DNA of 64,000 bases from Basidiobolus meristosporus CBS 931.73 (lineage: Eukaryota; Basidiobolomycota; Basidiobolomycetes; Basidiobolales; Basidiobolaceae), in NCBI GenBank assembly GCA_002104905.1, contig MCFE01000033.1, positions 62,001 through 126,000 of the forward strand, given 5' to 3'. The notes under the pieces are model-generated. The model ran no database searches. It was given only the letters and a program-made list of their open reading frames with translations, and had not been told where the DNA came from. This document shows, one piece after another, positions 1-11,723 of this stretch. Position 1 is the stretch's first letter; the number at the start of each line of letters is the position of its first letter. The position numbers were made by a program, and so were the translations under genes.

Positions 1-162
1 CAGGATCTCCCCAACGCCATGACCGCCGCCGAGATCACCGACAAACTTGGCCTACATTCTCTCCGTCAGCGCCAGTGGTACATTCAATCCGCTTGTGCCA
101 CCAGCGGAGATGGTCTCTATGAAGGTCTTGAATGGTTGAGCAATAACCTTAAAGGCAAATAA
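1..162 (+). CDS. ARF1: ADP-ribosylation factor (ARF1-type GTPase), 3' end
   Basis: The last 53 codons of an ARF-family small GTPase run from the window edge to a TAA stop. The protein contains [18 protein letters not shown], then a tryptophan-containing segment, then [19 protein letters not shown]. The (N/K)QD of the guanine-binding G4 motif and the CATSGDG stretch (G5 region, equivalent to SAK) identify ARF1 proteins, which recruit coatomer and other coats at the Golgi. The C-terminus ends in NLKGK, as expected for an ARF. The N-terminal myristoylation site and the P-loop lie outside the window. No intron is seen in this part. Family assignment is very secure; the choice between ARF1 and a close paralogue is not. 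Confidence 0.95.
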   Translation, partial: QDLPNAMTAAEITDKLGLHSLRQRQWYIQSACATSGDGLYEGLEWLSNNLKGK

Positions 163-438
163 GTGAAACACCCAATTTCATCTAACAAGATTTTCGAGCC
201 ATTCGTTCGTCTTTTTGTACGTGAGTGAAGTTTATATGAAAATTGACATTTTGTTAGAATTTTTCTTTTAATTAAACCGACAATTATATCATAAACATTT
301 TCGCCGATTGTTCCTTTAGTGGAGGACTTGAAAATAATTGAAGAACTGTCGTAGACGAACTTAATCAAATCGACTGACAACTTCCATCAAAATTAACAGT
401 TGCTTAAAATATTTGAATTTAAGTCTGGATTTTAGATT

Positions 439-835
439 TTTGTTTGTATTTGAAAATGTGAATGTATATTGGTACATACAATGTGGGTATATACACCGCA
501 TGGTTATTCCCAACCGTCAAGGTGACATAGTCACCTGGTCAAAAGACCTACGGAAAGACATAGAATATACGGTGCTCTCATTCCATCGTCGAACTCCACC
601 CCAAGGGGCTTCGCTCAAGACAACAGACGAGTTCTCTCAATGATGTGCCGGATAGAATTATACACCACAAGGGCGACGATTCGCGAAGGATTCGTCTGGG
701 TGCTTCGTAGTACCGATCGAAAGGGCAACTTGCAGAGCAAGCTCCACGATCCACATCAACTGAGGGTGGAAGTGGATCGCTCCGATGTATTTATATTCGC
801 CCCTCCAATCACCCGGACCACCGTAAAATTTGGGA
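439..835. repeat. Inverted ~400-bp repeat, left copy (upstream of ARF-SPB4 interval)
   Basis: This block is almost identical to the reverse complement of 3782-4178, with fewer than ten substitutions noticed by eye over about 395 bp. It contains GAATATAAATACATCGG on the minus strand, which looks like a TATA box. Short ORFs run through it on both strands. The differences between the two copies mostly change the predicted residues, so I do not believe these ORFs are coding. I saw no terminal inverted repeats, target duplication or known element signature. Together with its partner it brackets the SPB4 gene. Confidence 0.85.
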
Positions 836-1011
836 TACAAAAAAAGGAAAAAAAAGAAAATTTTCTACCTTGGCAGCTTTCGTGGGCACCAAACAATCAA
901 GGAAACCAAGTATATATCAAGACTCACGAGCATATATTTTATTTGAATATTAAAACAAAGTAAATCTTTTATACATAAAATCTATGATGCTTCGAATTTC
1001 CTACTCCTCGG

Positions 1012-3581
1012 TCAAAGATCCAAATCAGAGCCGTCTCCCAGCCCAACCTCTTTTTCGAATTCGGACTGCTTCATCTTGCCCTTCTTCACCTTCTTGGCCA
1101 ATCTTTCTTCGCGTTGCAGACTTTCCCACTCGTCATCATCGTCCTCGTCGTCACTTGCATCGCGCTTCTTGCCTAGCTGTATGGCTGCCTCAATGGCCTT
1201 TTGGTTGAGATATTCTCGTTTTTTATCCTTCTTCAAGCGACGTTCAGCACGGCGGTCCTTGGCTTCTTGCTTGTCCGACCAAGCTTGCTTTTTCTTGGGT
1301 GCCCTGGGCTCACGTTCTGGACTGAAACAGAAGCCGGATTCATTCAATTAATCTGCCAGAACATGAAACGGCTTGACGAAGCTTACCGATTTTCACGCTC
1401 CTTCAATTTCAAAAGTCTCTGTTTCTCCTTGGCTTTGTCAAGATACTTGAGCTCATCAAGCTAAGGTAGCCAGGAAAGCGGGGTTAGATCGCGATGATTA
1501 GAGGGGAAAGCTGACCGGTACGTACATTAACATCGGGTGGAGAAAAGTCTACTTGACGATCTTTGAGCTCGGGCATTTTAGGGAGCTGTAGAATAAACAT
1601 ATGAGTACGCAGTTTGAGACATGCTAAGAACGGCCTCCCGCAACTAACCCTCAGCAAGCCATAGCCTCTAGCAGCCTTTCCAAAGTCGAAATCCTTGACA
1701 CGGAAGATATAAGTGGCCTCGTGTTTGGAGTAGGATCTTGCAAAGGAAACGAACGCTTTCATGCTCTTGAGAATAAAGGTCAATCATGTAATAGCTTCTG
1801 CGTTGAGGAAGTACATATTACTTTGTCATAGATATCCCTATCAGAGGCCACAATCTGCTGAACTTCCTCTAATATCTTGTCGTTTTCGGGATCTTCGAGA
1901 TCTTCGCTTGAGCCTGAAAGGGGGCTCAGATCTGATTGCAGATATGGGTATCTACGAAGGGGGATCTTTCGGATGTGGAGGAAGTCTTATTGGCGGTTAG
2001 CTTATAACCCTTGGTAGTAGAAGCAATAACGCTGATACTAACCTACATAGGTTTCTTCTCTGCCACAGTTCAAGAACACTATGGCGCGGCCTTCTCTGCC
2101 CGCACGAGCCGTTCTTCCGCAGCGATGTGCGAAGACTTTGGGATCTTGTGGTGGATCAAATTGCACCACAACATCAACATCAGGGATATCAAGTCCACGC
2201 GAGGCAACATCTGTGCATACCAAGATTGCTCCCTCGCCCTCAGGGATACCAACAAACGAGTTGTATGTTGCTATCAAGCGCTGTTGTATTAGAGATACGG
2301 CAGGGCGTCACACTTGTTGAAATGACATACCGTTTCTTCTTTTGGTTTCCATTTGACCATGAAGGGAAAAGATCTTGAATTCCGATAGAGCGGAGTGTTT
2401 GGAAAGTACCTATTGGAGGAGATGTTGATGAGCCGAGGCGACTTTCATTGGACTCTACGTCGGTCCACTCACTTTGAAGAAGTAATCAACACACGCGCAG
2501 GTGCTAAAGTAGACGATGTACTTCTTGTTGCTCTCGCTTTGTAATGTGCGAACAAGCTGTCCTAGTTTTTGGTCAGGATTGCAGACGATGAAGCCGTTTT
2601 CTAAACTGATGGAGGAATTCAGCCACTGTATGAACAAGTAATAGTAGTTGTTGCCTTGACTAACGTTGCGGGGGTTCTTTGTTCTTCGTGAGACTTGAGA
2701 TCTTCCACTTTGACGACAACACGCACCGGGTTACGAAGACCTGCTCTAACCAATTCCGATAGGGCGTCTGTCATAGTGGCTGAGAAAAGACCAGTACGTC
2801 TTTGCTTGGGTAAAGCACCAATGATGTTGGTCAGGGAGTTGGAGAAGCCCATATCTAAGAGTCTGGAAATAATGAAATTCGATGTTATTAGGGGTTGACC
2901 AAGTTCGAACCCTGTAAAGAGTACCTATCAGCTTCATCCAGCACCAGAACTTCCAGTTCTTTGGTATTAATCAACTTTGCTCCTCCTCTTCCGGTCAACA
3001 AATCCTCAAGTCTTCCAGGGGTTCCAATCAAAATATCTGGTCCTTCTTCCTTGAAATGTTTGATGTCATCGGCAATAGTTGCCTCACCACCGATGTATAA
3101 GGCATGCTTAAGGTGTTGGAAGGAGCCCTTTAAAAATATGTCCATGACTTCATAAATTTGCTTGGCAAGCTCTCTCGTGGGAGTGACAATGACTGCGCCA
3201 ATCTGGTTTTTTGCCAAGGGGTCCTCTCTTCTAAGTAAAATCTGCAACACTGGAATAACAAACGCGAGTGTCTTGCCGGAACCTGTTACGGCCTAAGACA
3301 TCGAAGCGAGGTATTAGTATATAGCGAAAAGCTGGTCGCTGCCGTGATGGGAAGTGGCGAACCTCAACGACTACGTCCTTGTTTTTTAAGAATAACGGGA
3401 TCGTCGCTGCTTGAACCGGGGTCATGTTGGTGAAGCCCAAATTCTGAACCGTCTCTAAACTAGAAAAACCAAATCTCAACGACAGTTCTATGTAGAGACG
3501 CCTTTATATTACTGACATTTCCGGTCTAAGTTCGACTTGGGTGTTACCCCAAGTACCAGCATATGAGGGTACAGCTGACAT
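1012..3581 (-). CDS. SPB4: DEAD-box ATP-dependent RNA helicase Spb4/DDX55 (12 exons)
   Basis: A nucleolar DEAD-box helicase of the Spb4/DDX55 family, which acts in 60S ribosomal subunit assembly. Exons (descending): 3581-3517, 3459-3363, 3292-2925, 2862-2665, 2605-2473, 2409-2331, 2280-2043, 1985-1822, 1765-1649, 1585-1526, 1460-1387, 1321-1012; about 634 residues. Visible motifs in order: [11 protein letters not shown] (Q motif), AVTGSGKT (I), TPTRELAKQ (Ia), TPGRLEDLL (Ib), VLDEADRLLDMGF (II), FSATMTDAL (III), then [14 protein letters not shown] (V) and [10 protein letters not shown] (VI). The family's own tail follows: [14 protein letters not shown], then a lysine- and acid-rich C-terminus. 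One problem remains. Exon 6 ends one base into a codon (AAC G), but exon 7 after the best acceptor reads in phase only as CGC TTG ATA, so the 2281-2330 junction is off by one base. Everything else is in phase. Confidence 0.93.
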
Positions 3582-3781
3582 TAGAAGTTGATGAACAATA
3601 CAACGTAGTCACAACTAGAAGCTAGGTAGAATATAGGAAATCGACTATCGCTCTTCATTATTCTTTTTTTTTCGAGATTCATGTCTACAGCGGTCAAAAA
3701 AATTCCAATGTGACCGGTGTAGTGATGTTTTACATGTAATGGATATTCTTAAAAAATGTGGGGACAAAATATTTCTTTTCT

Positions 3782-4178
3782 AATCCCAAATTTTGTGGTG
3801 GTCCGGATGATTGGAGGGGCGAATATAAATACATCGGAGCGATCCACTTCCTCCCTCAGTTGATGTGGATCGTGGAGCTTGCTCTGCAAGTTGCCCTTTC
3901 AATCGGTACTACGAAGCACCCAGACGAATCCTTCGCGAATCGTCGCCCTTGTGGTGTATAATTCTATCCGGCACATCATTGAGAGAACTCGTCTGTTGTC
4001 TTGAGCGAAACCCCTTGGGGTGGAGTTCGACGATGGAATGAGAGCACCGTATATTCTATGTCTTTCCGTAGGTCTTTTGACCAGGTGACTATGTCACCTT
4101 GACGGTTGGGAATAACCATGCGGTGTATATACCCACATTGTATGTACCAATATACATTCACATCTTCAAATACAAACA
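3782..4178. repeat. Inverted ~400-bp repeat, right copy
   Basis: This is the reverse-complement partner of 439-835. It starts about 200 bp before the SPB4 start codon, in what should be the promoter side of that gene, and ends about 300 bp before the MRH-receptor start. A shorter, more diverged stretch related to its distal end follows in the same orientation at 4264-4335. Confidence 0.85.
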
Positions 4179-4263
4179 ACAACCAAAATGAAATTCCAAA
4201 CCGAAGTTCAAGTATAATCAAAGCTAACTGGCTGTATATATAATTTCGATGGCCTTTTTTTTT

Positions 4264-4335
4264 CATATGACTACGCCATCTTGACAGTTGAGAATTACTA
4301 TGCGGTGTTTAAACCAATATACATACTACAATATC
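4264..4335. repeat. Degenerate partial third copy of the ~400-bp repeat
   Basis: The segment reads ATGACTACGCCATCTTGACA and continues to a ..CGGTGT..ACCAATATACATA pattern. It parallels 4083-4160 of the right copy with many substitutions and a gap. This suggests an older, partly decayed duplication next to the younger pair. Confidence 0.6.
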
Positions 4336-4436
4336 AACGGCCACTTAATGCTTGAAATTCGTCACAGTTTAAGATCAACCCGTGAGTAACAACGAAATGT
4401 AAGGTGGCTTAGCTAGTGCATATGATGTACGAAACT

Positions 4437-4444
4437 TATTTAAA
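4437..4444 (+). promoter_or_regulatory. TATA-like element of the MRH-receptor gene
   Basis: TATTTAAA lies about 36 nt upstream of the ATG at 4480, at a plausible distance for a fungal core promoter. Confidence 0.45.
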
Positions 4445-4479
4445 CCCGCTGTATTGGTGTTACTAATCATACCAACATC

Positions 4480-5588
4480 ATGAATCACAAATTTCGGTTG
4501 TTCCTACTTCTGCTTCTCTTCACAAATTCGGTTTTGGGTGATGTTGCTCTGGCGGACTGTGAAGTCGTTTACCATAACAGAGTGTATGACTTGAGTAAAC
4601 TTCGCCCTTCATCCAAGTACATGCAATCCGTCGAAAAGCATCGAATTCTTCTTTTCTAATCACATTCCTAACAGGAAAGGTTGGGAGGTGGCTGGGGTTG
4701 AGGAGAATCATAGGTTTTGGGTGAATATATGTGATAGCTTTCACTCGGAACATCGGAGCTCAGTTGGCGCAGTTCTTCAAGGAACGTCGATGAACATCTC
4801 ACTAGGGTTAGGTCACTAAACCGATACTACCCCTGATACTGTCCCGTCTAACTTCTTACTTCAGAATGGTTAGCAAGAAGCCCTATATCAATAGTAAGAA
4901 TGCACTGTTGTTTCCGCTGACGACAAAAGTTCATTTGTTTCAACTAGACGATCGTATTATGCTGCGTTATGAGAATGGTGACGAGTGCCCAAGCAGTACA
5001 CGACTACGCTCAACCCTCTTGGTATTTCAATGTGACCCCTGGGCGCGTTCAGATCATGTAATGGAATGCAAAAATGCTTCTGTTTTATGCCATCGAACTT
5101 ATTTAGCATACTGCCTTTCTAGGCAACCATTAGCTTTATCGCTGATTGGCACCATTGTGGCTTTTGGTTTATGGTACACACGCCGATGGTTTGCACTGGG
5201 GTTTGGAGATGGGATTCGTTGCACATATGCCTCCTGTATGTGGTAGCCAGTGTATTCAAAGACAACATACTCAATTCTTTTCGTAGGATTTTTGGCGCCT
5301 TGGGAGGGTACTTAGCCCTGGGTGCGCTATACAACTTTTGCGTGCTTAAAGCTAGAGGCGTGAATGTCTTGCCGCAACTCCGGATTTGGAAGAGATGTTT
5401 CCGTTTTAGCAAGGTAAGTCTCTAGGCAAATGGTTTGCACATGTATTGGTAATCACCAAAGGAATTAGGTTGCTCTCGCCTCTGTGATGGGGCTGTTGCT
5501 CTGTAGGTTTCGGAGAAAGTCTAAAATTGATTATCACATGTTGGAGGACTCCACTGATTTATTGATTGACGAGGATTATGATCATTAA
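4480..5588 (+). CDS. Mannose-6-phosphate-receptor-like (MRH domain) sorting receptor, 7 exons
   Basis: Exons 4480-4616, 4675-4806, 4865-4893, 4948-5057, 5123-5235, 5287-5413 and 5469-5588 join in phase to 255 residues. The N-terminus is a signal peptide (FRLFLLLLLFTNSVLG). The luminal part follows the cation-dependent M6P-receptor/Mrl1 pattern: ADCEVV..VYDLSKL, WVNICDS, VGAVLQG, MLRYENGDECP, STLLVFQCDP and a final CGFWFMVHTPMVC, with paired cysteines and the conserved YENGD. One transmembrane helix (about SLHICLLIFGALGGYLALGA) is followed by ALYN and a basic-aromatic juxtamembrane region, as in M6P receptors. The cytosolic tail ends with acidic EDSTDLLIDEDYDH, which fits an adaptor-binding [DE]XXXL[LI] signal. 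Inferred role: a Golgi-endosome cargo receptor, probably equivalent to yeast Mrl1. Atg27 is a less likely alternative. Confidence 0.82.
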
Positions 5589-5776
5589 ACATTAGCGCCC
5601 AGTTGTTGGAGGTGACATCGGGTAAATTACGTGGCGTCTAACACGGCGTTTATATATAAGTCACGCTCAAGATGATATCACTCTGAATACGTAAATCATC
5701 GATTAGTGTGAGGAACTGATATTGGCTTAGCCGGCATGGTTAATTCAGAAAACTTAAACTAGTTACTGCCACTACA

Positions 5777-5992
5777 CTACTCAGGCCCCGTTTTTCCATC
5801 CTGGTGAGATGATTCGGGATCATGGCTACCAAACCCAGCAAACTGCTTGATGGCGTCCAAATGTGGATGTTCGTGCTTCTCGGTGGATTCGACCTCGGTC
5901 TTGGCACCAGCTGGAGAAGCAGTATCCTTCTCTTTATGGTAGCCTGCCTGGTTGATCAATGGTTGCGATTTCTGAGTATTGCCTTTCTCCAT
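5777..5992 (-). CDS. Small hydrophilic protein (71 aa), hydrophilin/stress-protein-like
   Basis: An intronless ORF of 71 codons. The product is very hydrophilic (Gln, Glu, Lys, His, Gly rich; includes AGAKTEVESTEKHEHPHL and FAGFGSHDPESSHQDGK), with no membrane segment or cysteine. I do not recognise a family. The composition resembles fungal hydrophilins or small LEA-like stress proteins, but that is compositional inference only. A minus-strand TATAAAAA lies about 40 nt upstream of the ATG, which favours a real, strongly expressed small gene over a chance ORF. Confidence 0.5.
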   Translation of the reverse strand: MEKGNTQKSQPLINQAGYHKEKDTASPAGAKTEVESTEKHEHPHLDAIKQFAGFGSHDPESSHQDGKTGPE

Positions 5993-6627
5993 GTGTGTAA
6001 ATACAAACAGAGCCCAGCATTCCCCGACCTTTTTATATGTTTTCCTGGGGAAGTACGTAGACTTCAGCCACCAACCCTGACGTAATAGAATATAACGTCA
6101 GTCATCTTGTAAGCCAAGCGTAGAAATGATATATCAATTTGCTATTCGCCAGTCAGGATTCACACACGTATTCTTATCAAGGAGCAGAGAGTTAGACAAG
6201 TAGGATCCTTATCCAGGAGCCAAGGAGCCAGAGTATCGTATCCTTATCATCACACCATAACTCGAAAGCCCCTCTCAATATGGATCACAAATCTATTTTC
6301 CTTCTTTGATTGACTTTAAAGGAAATAGGGCATCCCTACTATTGGCAGAATTTTGGAGCTAGCATTTGTTTGTTTACAGTAAGGGCTGTTGTTTTGGTAG
6401 CCCAGAATTTATCCATGTTGTTAGTTTATATGTGACCATTCAAAACTGCAATAAGCATTTAGCGTGCCATGAAACTAGTTTGGTATTTATTGTTTCCACA
6501 GATATAAGCTGAGAAATCTTAGCGGCATCGCCGGGCCTATTTTGTTTAGTATTCAGGCGTCTCGTTTTTTTTCTCACTTGACAGTTACGGCTCAGCGGTC
6601 TCTTTCACCTGACTTGAAGCATCAACA
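5993..6627. other. Intergenic: divergent promoter region
   Basis: The region holds a minus-strand TATA box at 6029-6037 for the 71-aa gene and the presumed 5' region of the DBF2 kinase gene on the plus strand. The last ~100 nt before 6628 are pyrimidine-rich on the plus strand. I see no other gene or RNA. Confidence 0.5.
6029..6037 (-). promoter_or_regulatory. TATA box of the 71-aa hydrophilic protein gene
   Basis: The minus strand reads TATAAAAAG about 40 nt upstream of the ATG at 5992. Confidence 0.5.
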
Positions 6628-8976
<2,349 letters not shown>

Positions 8977-9195
8977 CAGCCCCAGTGAACGTACAGGGAG
9001 ATAAGCTCTCACATCGACCGTATTCACGGCATACTTGTACTATTAGAGTTTTATATGTAGCATCTCAAGATGTGTTATGTTGTAATTTAGTATGTGTAAT
9101 CTCCATTCCACAAAATAAATAGGTGTTGCGTGGTATCCGGGATGCTCATTGTATTTATCCATATCTATACATACATATATACCTATACATATTGT

Positions 9196-10224
9196 CTAAA
9201 GTTCTTTTATCAGCTCAGCTTTCTCAATGAAGTCCTCTGTGTTCTCCTCTCTGGTGTTGGAGATGAATGTGATCTCCACATCCTTGTGATAGCTCACTTT
9301 CGTTTTGGAGTGCTCCCTACGTTTGCCTCTGGTTGCTTTCCAGATCACGTAGATGGCAGGGTCAAAAAGGAACACGGCTGCGTTGAGTATCCCTTGGGAG
9401 CTGGTGGCCGAAAGCCCGATGATTCTTAGTGGGAACGGATATTCGATCCCGAAGAATTCCGACGACAAGAATACGATCTTGGATGTGTGGGTAAGGATGG
9501 GCACTATTGGGTACAACACGATTCTACGAACCGCCATGTTGACCATGCGTTTGACTGCTGGGTTACACTCGTGGGAAACCTGTGGGAAGTGGTTGGTATG
9601 GCGAAACAGCTTGATCACCGTTAGAAGTGACACAGTGGACAGATAGATACACCCCAGGATGATCCAGATATGCTGGGCCGCCCATTCCCAGAACAAAGTA
9701 GACCCACTATCCAGGTCGATAAACCAGCATGAGCTAGGCCTGGCGGGGTCGTACCCTAGTTTGTGATGCATCGTAGGACCAAGTGAAATCACGGTGGCGC
9801 AGATGAATGACCCACATACAAGGAGGTTTTCAAAATGGCGGATCTTTTCGGTGCCATGAAGGAAAACCACCTGAAGGTTCAGCGCGACGATGATGTTGAG
9901 AAAGATGTAAAGTAGATCGGTCCAGAGCGCACCCCAGGCCACAAAGGTGCAGAAGCTGGTAGGCCCGGCGCTGACATAACTCAGGATTAGGAAGATGGCA
10001 TAGAAGAGGTCCACCCAGGAGATGAGAAAGGCGATCCGAAACGACACCCGGTCAGCATATTTACTATTATACGAGTATATGGCCGTGATAAGTACAATGA
10101 TGAGCAATGATGTGGATGCAGATAAGCAATTCAGCAGGATAGTGATGTCTTTTAGGAGGGTTTCCTTCTTGAACGAGAGCGAGACCATGGGATCGAGATC
10201 CTTCGGCTCTGTATTTATATTCAT
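9196..10224 (-). CDS. Seven-transmembrane G-protein-coupled receptor (cAMP-receptor/Git3-like)
   Basis: An intronless ORF. I chose the ATG at 10224 (342 aa); in-frame ATGs also exist at 10302 and 10188, and a TATAAATA just inside 10224 would favour 10188. Seven hydrophobic helices are visible: roughly ITILLNCLSASTSLLIIVLI; RIAFLISWVDLFYAIFLIL; CTFVAWGALWTDLLYIFLNI; LLVCGSFICATVISLG; HIWIILGCIYLSTVSLLTVI; IVLYPIVPILTHTSKIVFL; and GILNAAVFLFDPAIYVIW. A conserved cysteine pair sits before helix 3 and in the loop before helix 5 (SSCWF). A basic third loop (ECNPAVKRMVNMAVRR) and a hydrophilic C-terminal tail fit G-protein coupling. The pattern resembles fungal cAMP-receptor-like and Git3 nutrient receptors; the ligand cannot be inferred. 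It lies about 240 nt downstream of the serpin gene in the same orientation. Confidence 0.8.
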   Translation of the reverse strand: MNINTEPKDLDPMVSLSFKKETLLKDITILLNCLSASTSLLIIVLITAIYSYNSKYADRVSFRIAFLISWVDLFYAIFLILSYVSAGPTSFCTFVAWGALWTDLLYIFLNIIVALNLQVVFLHGTEKIRHFENLLVCGSFICATVISLGPTMHHKLGYDPARPSSCWFIDLDSGSTLFWEWAAQHIWIILGCIYLSTVSLLTVIKLFRHTNHFPQVSHECNPAVKRMVNMAVRRIVLYPIVPILTHTSKIVFLSSEFFGIEYPFPLRIIGLSATSSQGILNAAVFLFDPAIYVIWKATRGKRREHSKTKVSYHKDVEITFISNTREENTEDFIEKAELIKEL

Positions 10225-10459
10225 CAGGATTGTTAAGTGAATGCGAGTAAATGCTCGTCCTATTGTCATGGATGCTACTTGGAGATGTGTTGCTCTGCGC
10301 ATGCAGTAAAAGGTTATTCACGATTTGGGTTTTCCGCACCATATTTGAAACTGTCTATCCTAACTCTACATATGCATATACAGAATGCCACAAAAGATCC
10401 AGCGCACATCGGTTCAAGGGTTTGTATTCATGGACAATGTTCGAGATTTGGAGAAAGAC

Positions 10460-11723
10460 TCATGCTGATGGACTTTGGATGTAACTCATAAACAATGGGA
10501 TGCCTCGGTTGGTGCTGATGATGAAATAAAACGGCCTGTTGCATTCGAAATGAAACGGGCGTCCTAGAATCATTGCTGACCTGGTGAGGATAACTGCGGT
10601 GGCGGCACTAGCCTTGGAGCCCGACTACGGTGATTTATCAAAGTATGAGTCTTGGTGAATGGGCGAAAGGTTGATCCAATCCACTTACCTCGTCCACCTC
10701 TATTCTGCACTTGTGCAGAATGCTATCTACAGCCAAGGATCCATCAGTCAGCTCCCCCAGATTGGCTTCCCTGGCGTCGAACACTCTCCTGATACCCGCA
10801 TCCTTTAATGCCTGGCTGAGATCTACCTGGCTCTCCAAATCAAACTTCGGCAAAATCACTGTTCCACGGGCTTTCATCTTTCTCTCCAAAAAGACGTGCT
10901 TCCATTCCTCTGGGTTCATCATGGTACTTGCCTTCTGGAAATCAACTGCCTCTTTGGGAAGTACAATGGTGGCCAGAAAGCGGTAATCCTTGTAGGGCAT
11001 ATGCAACACCTGGTAGGACTCTCTTTCTGCATACTCCCATGTTTTCCCCTCAATGGTCATCATGCTAGCATCTAGCTGCTTTCCCAGAGGTGTGGAAAAG
11101 GGTGCGCTCTTCGTATCATCCGGACCAAATGGGTGAAGCCAGCGGCCATGGAAGTAAACAGAGTTGATAAGCATGATCACCGTATTCGAGAAGCTTTGCT
11201 CAGGGCTGAAAAATTCCTTTAGGTGCCCTTTGGTTTTCTTCTCTATCCAAGCGTTCACCCTTCTACCATCCTCGGGGGGTGGAAAGGCTTCGGCGGAAAA
11301 CAGGGCACTCACTTTTTCGAGGTACGATTGGTGGATCCCCTCTCCCCAGATTGAGTTCGCCACCTCGAGGTCGGCGAGCCTATCGCTCGGAATCTCCACG
11401 CTTCCGTCTCTGTTCAATAGCTCATTCAGGAGGTCTTGTGCAGCGTTGTTGACGAGATCGAGGCACTCGGCAGAGTTATTTACGAGGGAAGGGAGTTTGA
11501 AAGCATCTAGGATCTCCTCTCGGCTTTGGGTCTCTTTTGAAGTGCCATTGACTAGCAGTAGTAAGGCGAAGGTTACCGAAGCCGGGGAAAACAAGACGTT
11601 CTGATCTTTTGTCTGGAGCAAAGAGAGGGACAGGCTTTCGGATATACTCCGTATAGCGCTGTACAGCAACTCCTCGTGCTTCTCTAGTTCGATGAAGGTG
11701 GGGTCGTGTTCGCCTTGAAACAT
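10460..11723 (-). CDS. Serpin (serine/cysteine protease inhibitor), 2 exons, no signal peptide
   Basis: Exon 1 (11723-10689) and exon 2 (10624-10460) join in phase to 399 residues, the usual serpin length. Serpin landmarks: NVLFSPASVTFALLLL, ANSIWGEG, a segment with INSVYFHGRW, MPYKDYRFLATIVLP, then SILHKCRIEVDE leading into the exon-2 reactive loop. The hinge is ESGSKASAATAVILTRSAM, with small residues at P14-P9 as in inhibitory serpins. The likely scissile bond is Arg-Ser (P1-P1'), if the loop is one residue shorter than in antitrypsin. The last strand contains FHFECNRPFYFII and PLFMSYIQSP. The start at 11723 gives a protein without a signal peptide; an upstream in-frame extension exists only from non-ATG codons. 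It is therefore probably a cytosolic protease inhibitor. Serpins are uncommon in fungi. The target protease is unknown. Confidence 0.9.

Noticed and set aside
658-840. 60-codon ORF shared by both ~400-bp inverted repeats as a possible gene
   Set aside because: Most differences between the copies change residues. There is no known motif, and the opposite strand is equally open.
2626-2660. A 35-nt SPB4 intron
   Set aside because: A 59-nt intron (2606-2664) with donor GTTAGT and acceptor ATCAG gives [13 protein letters not shown], which matches DDX55 exactly.
2901-2915. AAGTTCGAACC resembling a tRNA T-loop (B box)
   Set aside because: It lies in an SPB4 intron and lacks a D-arm, anticodon arm and acceptor pairing around it.
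5058-5122. Reading straight through this segment in the MRH-receptor gene
   Set aside because: Splicing it out (GTAATGG...TTTCTAG) yields the conserved ISFIADWHHCGFWFMVHTPM region. The unspliced frame reaches a stop without a membrane helix.
9130-9646. Plus-strand ORFs over the seven-helix receptor
   Set aside because: They are shadows of the minus-strand gene, which has seven clear hydrophobic helices.
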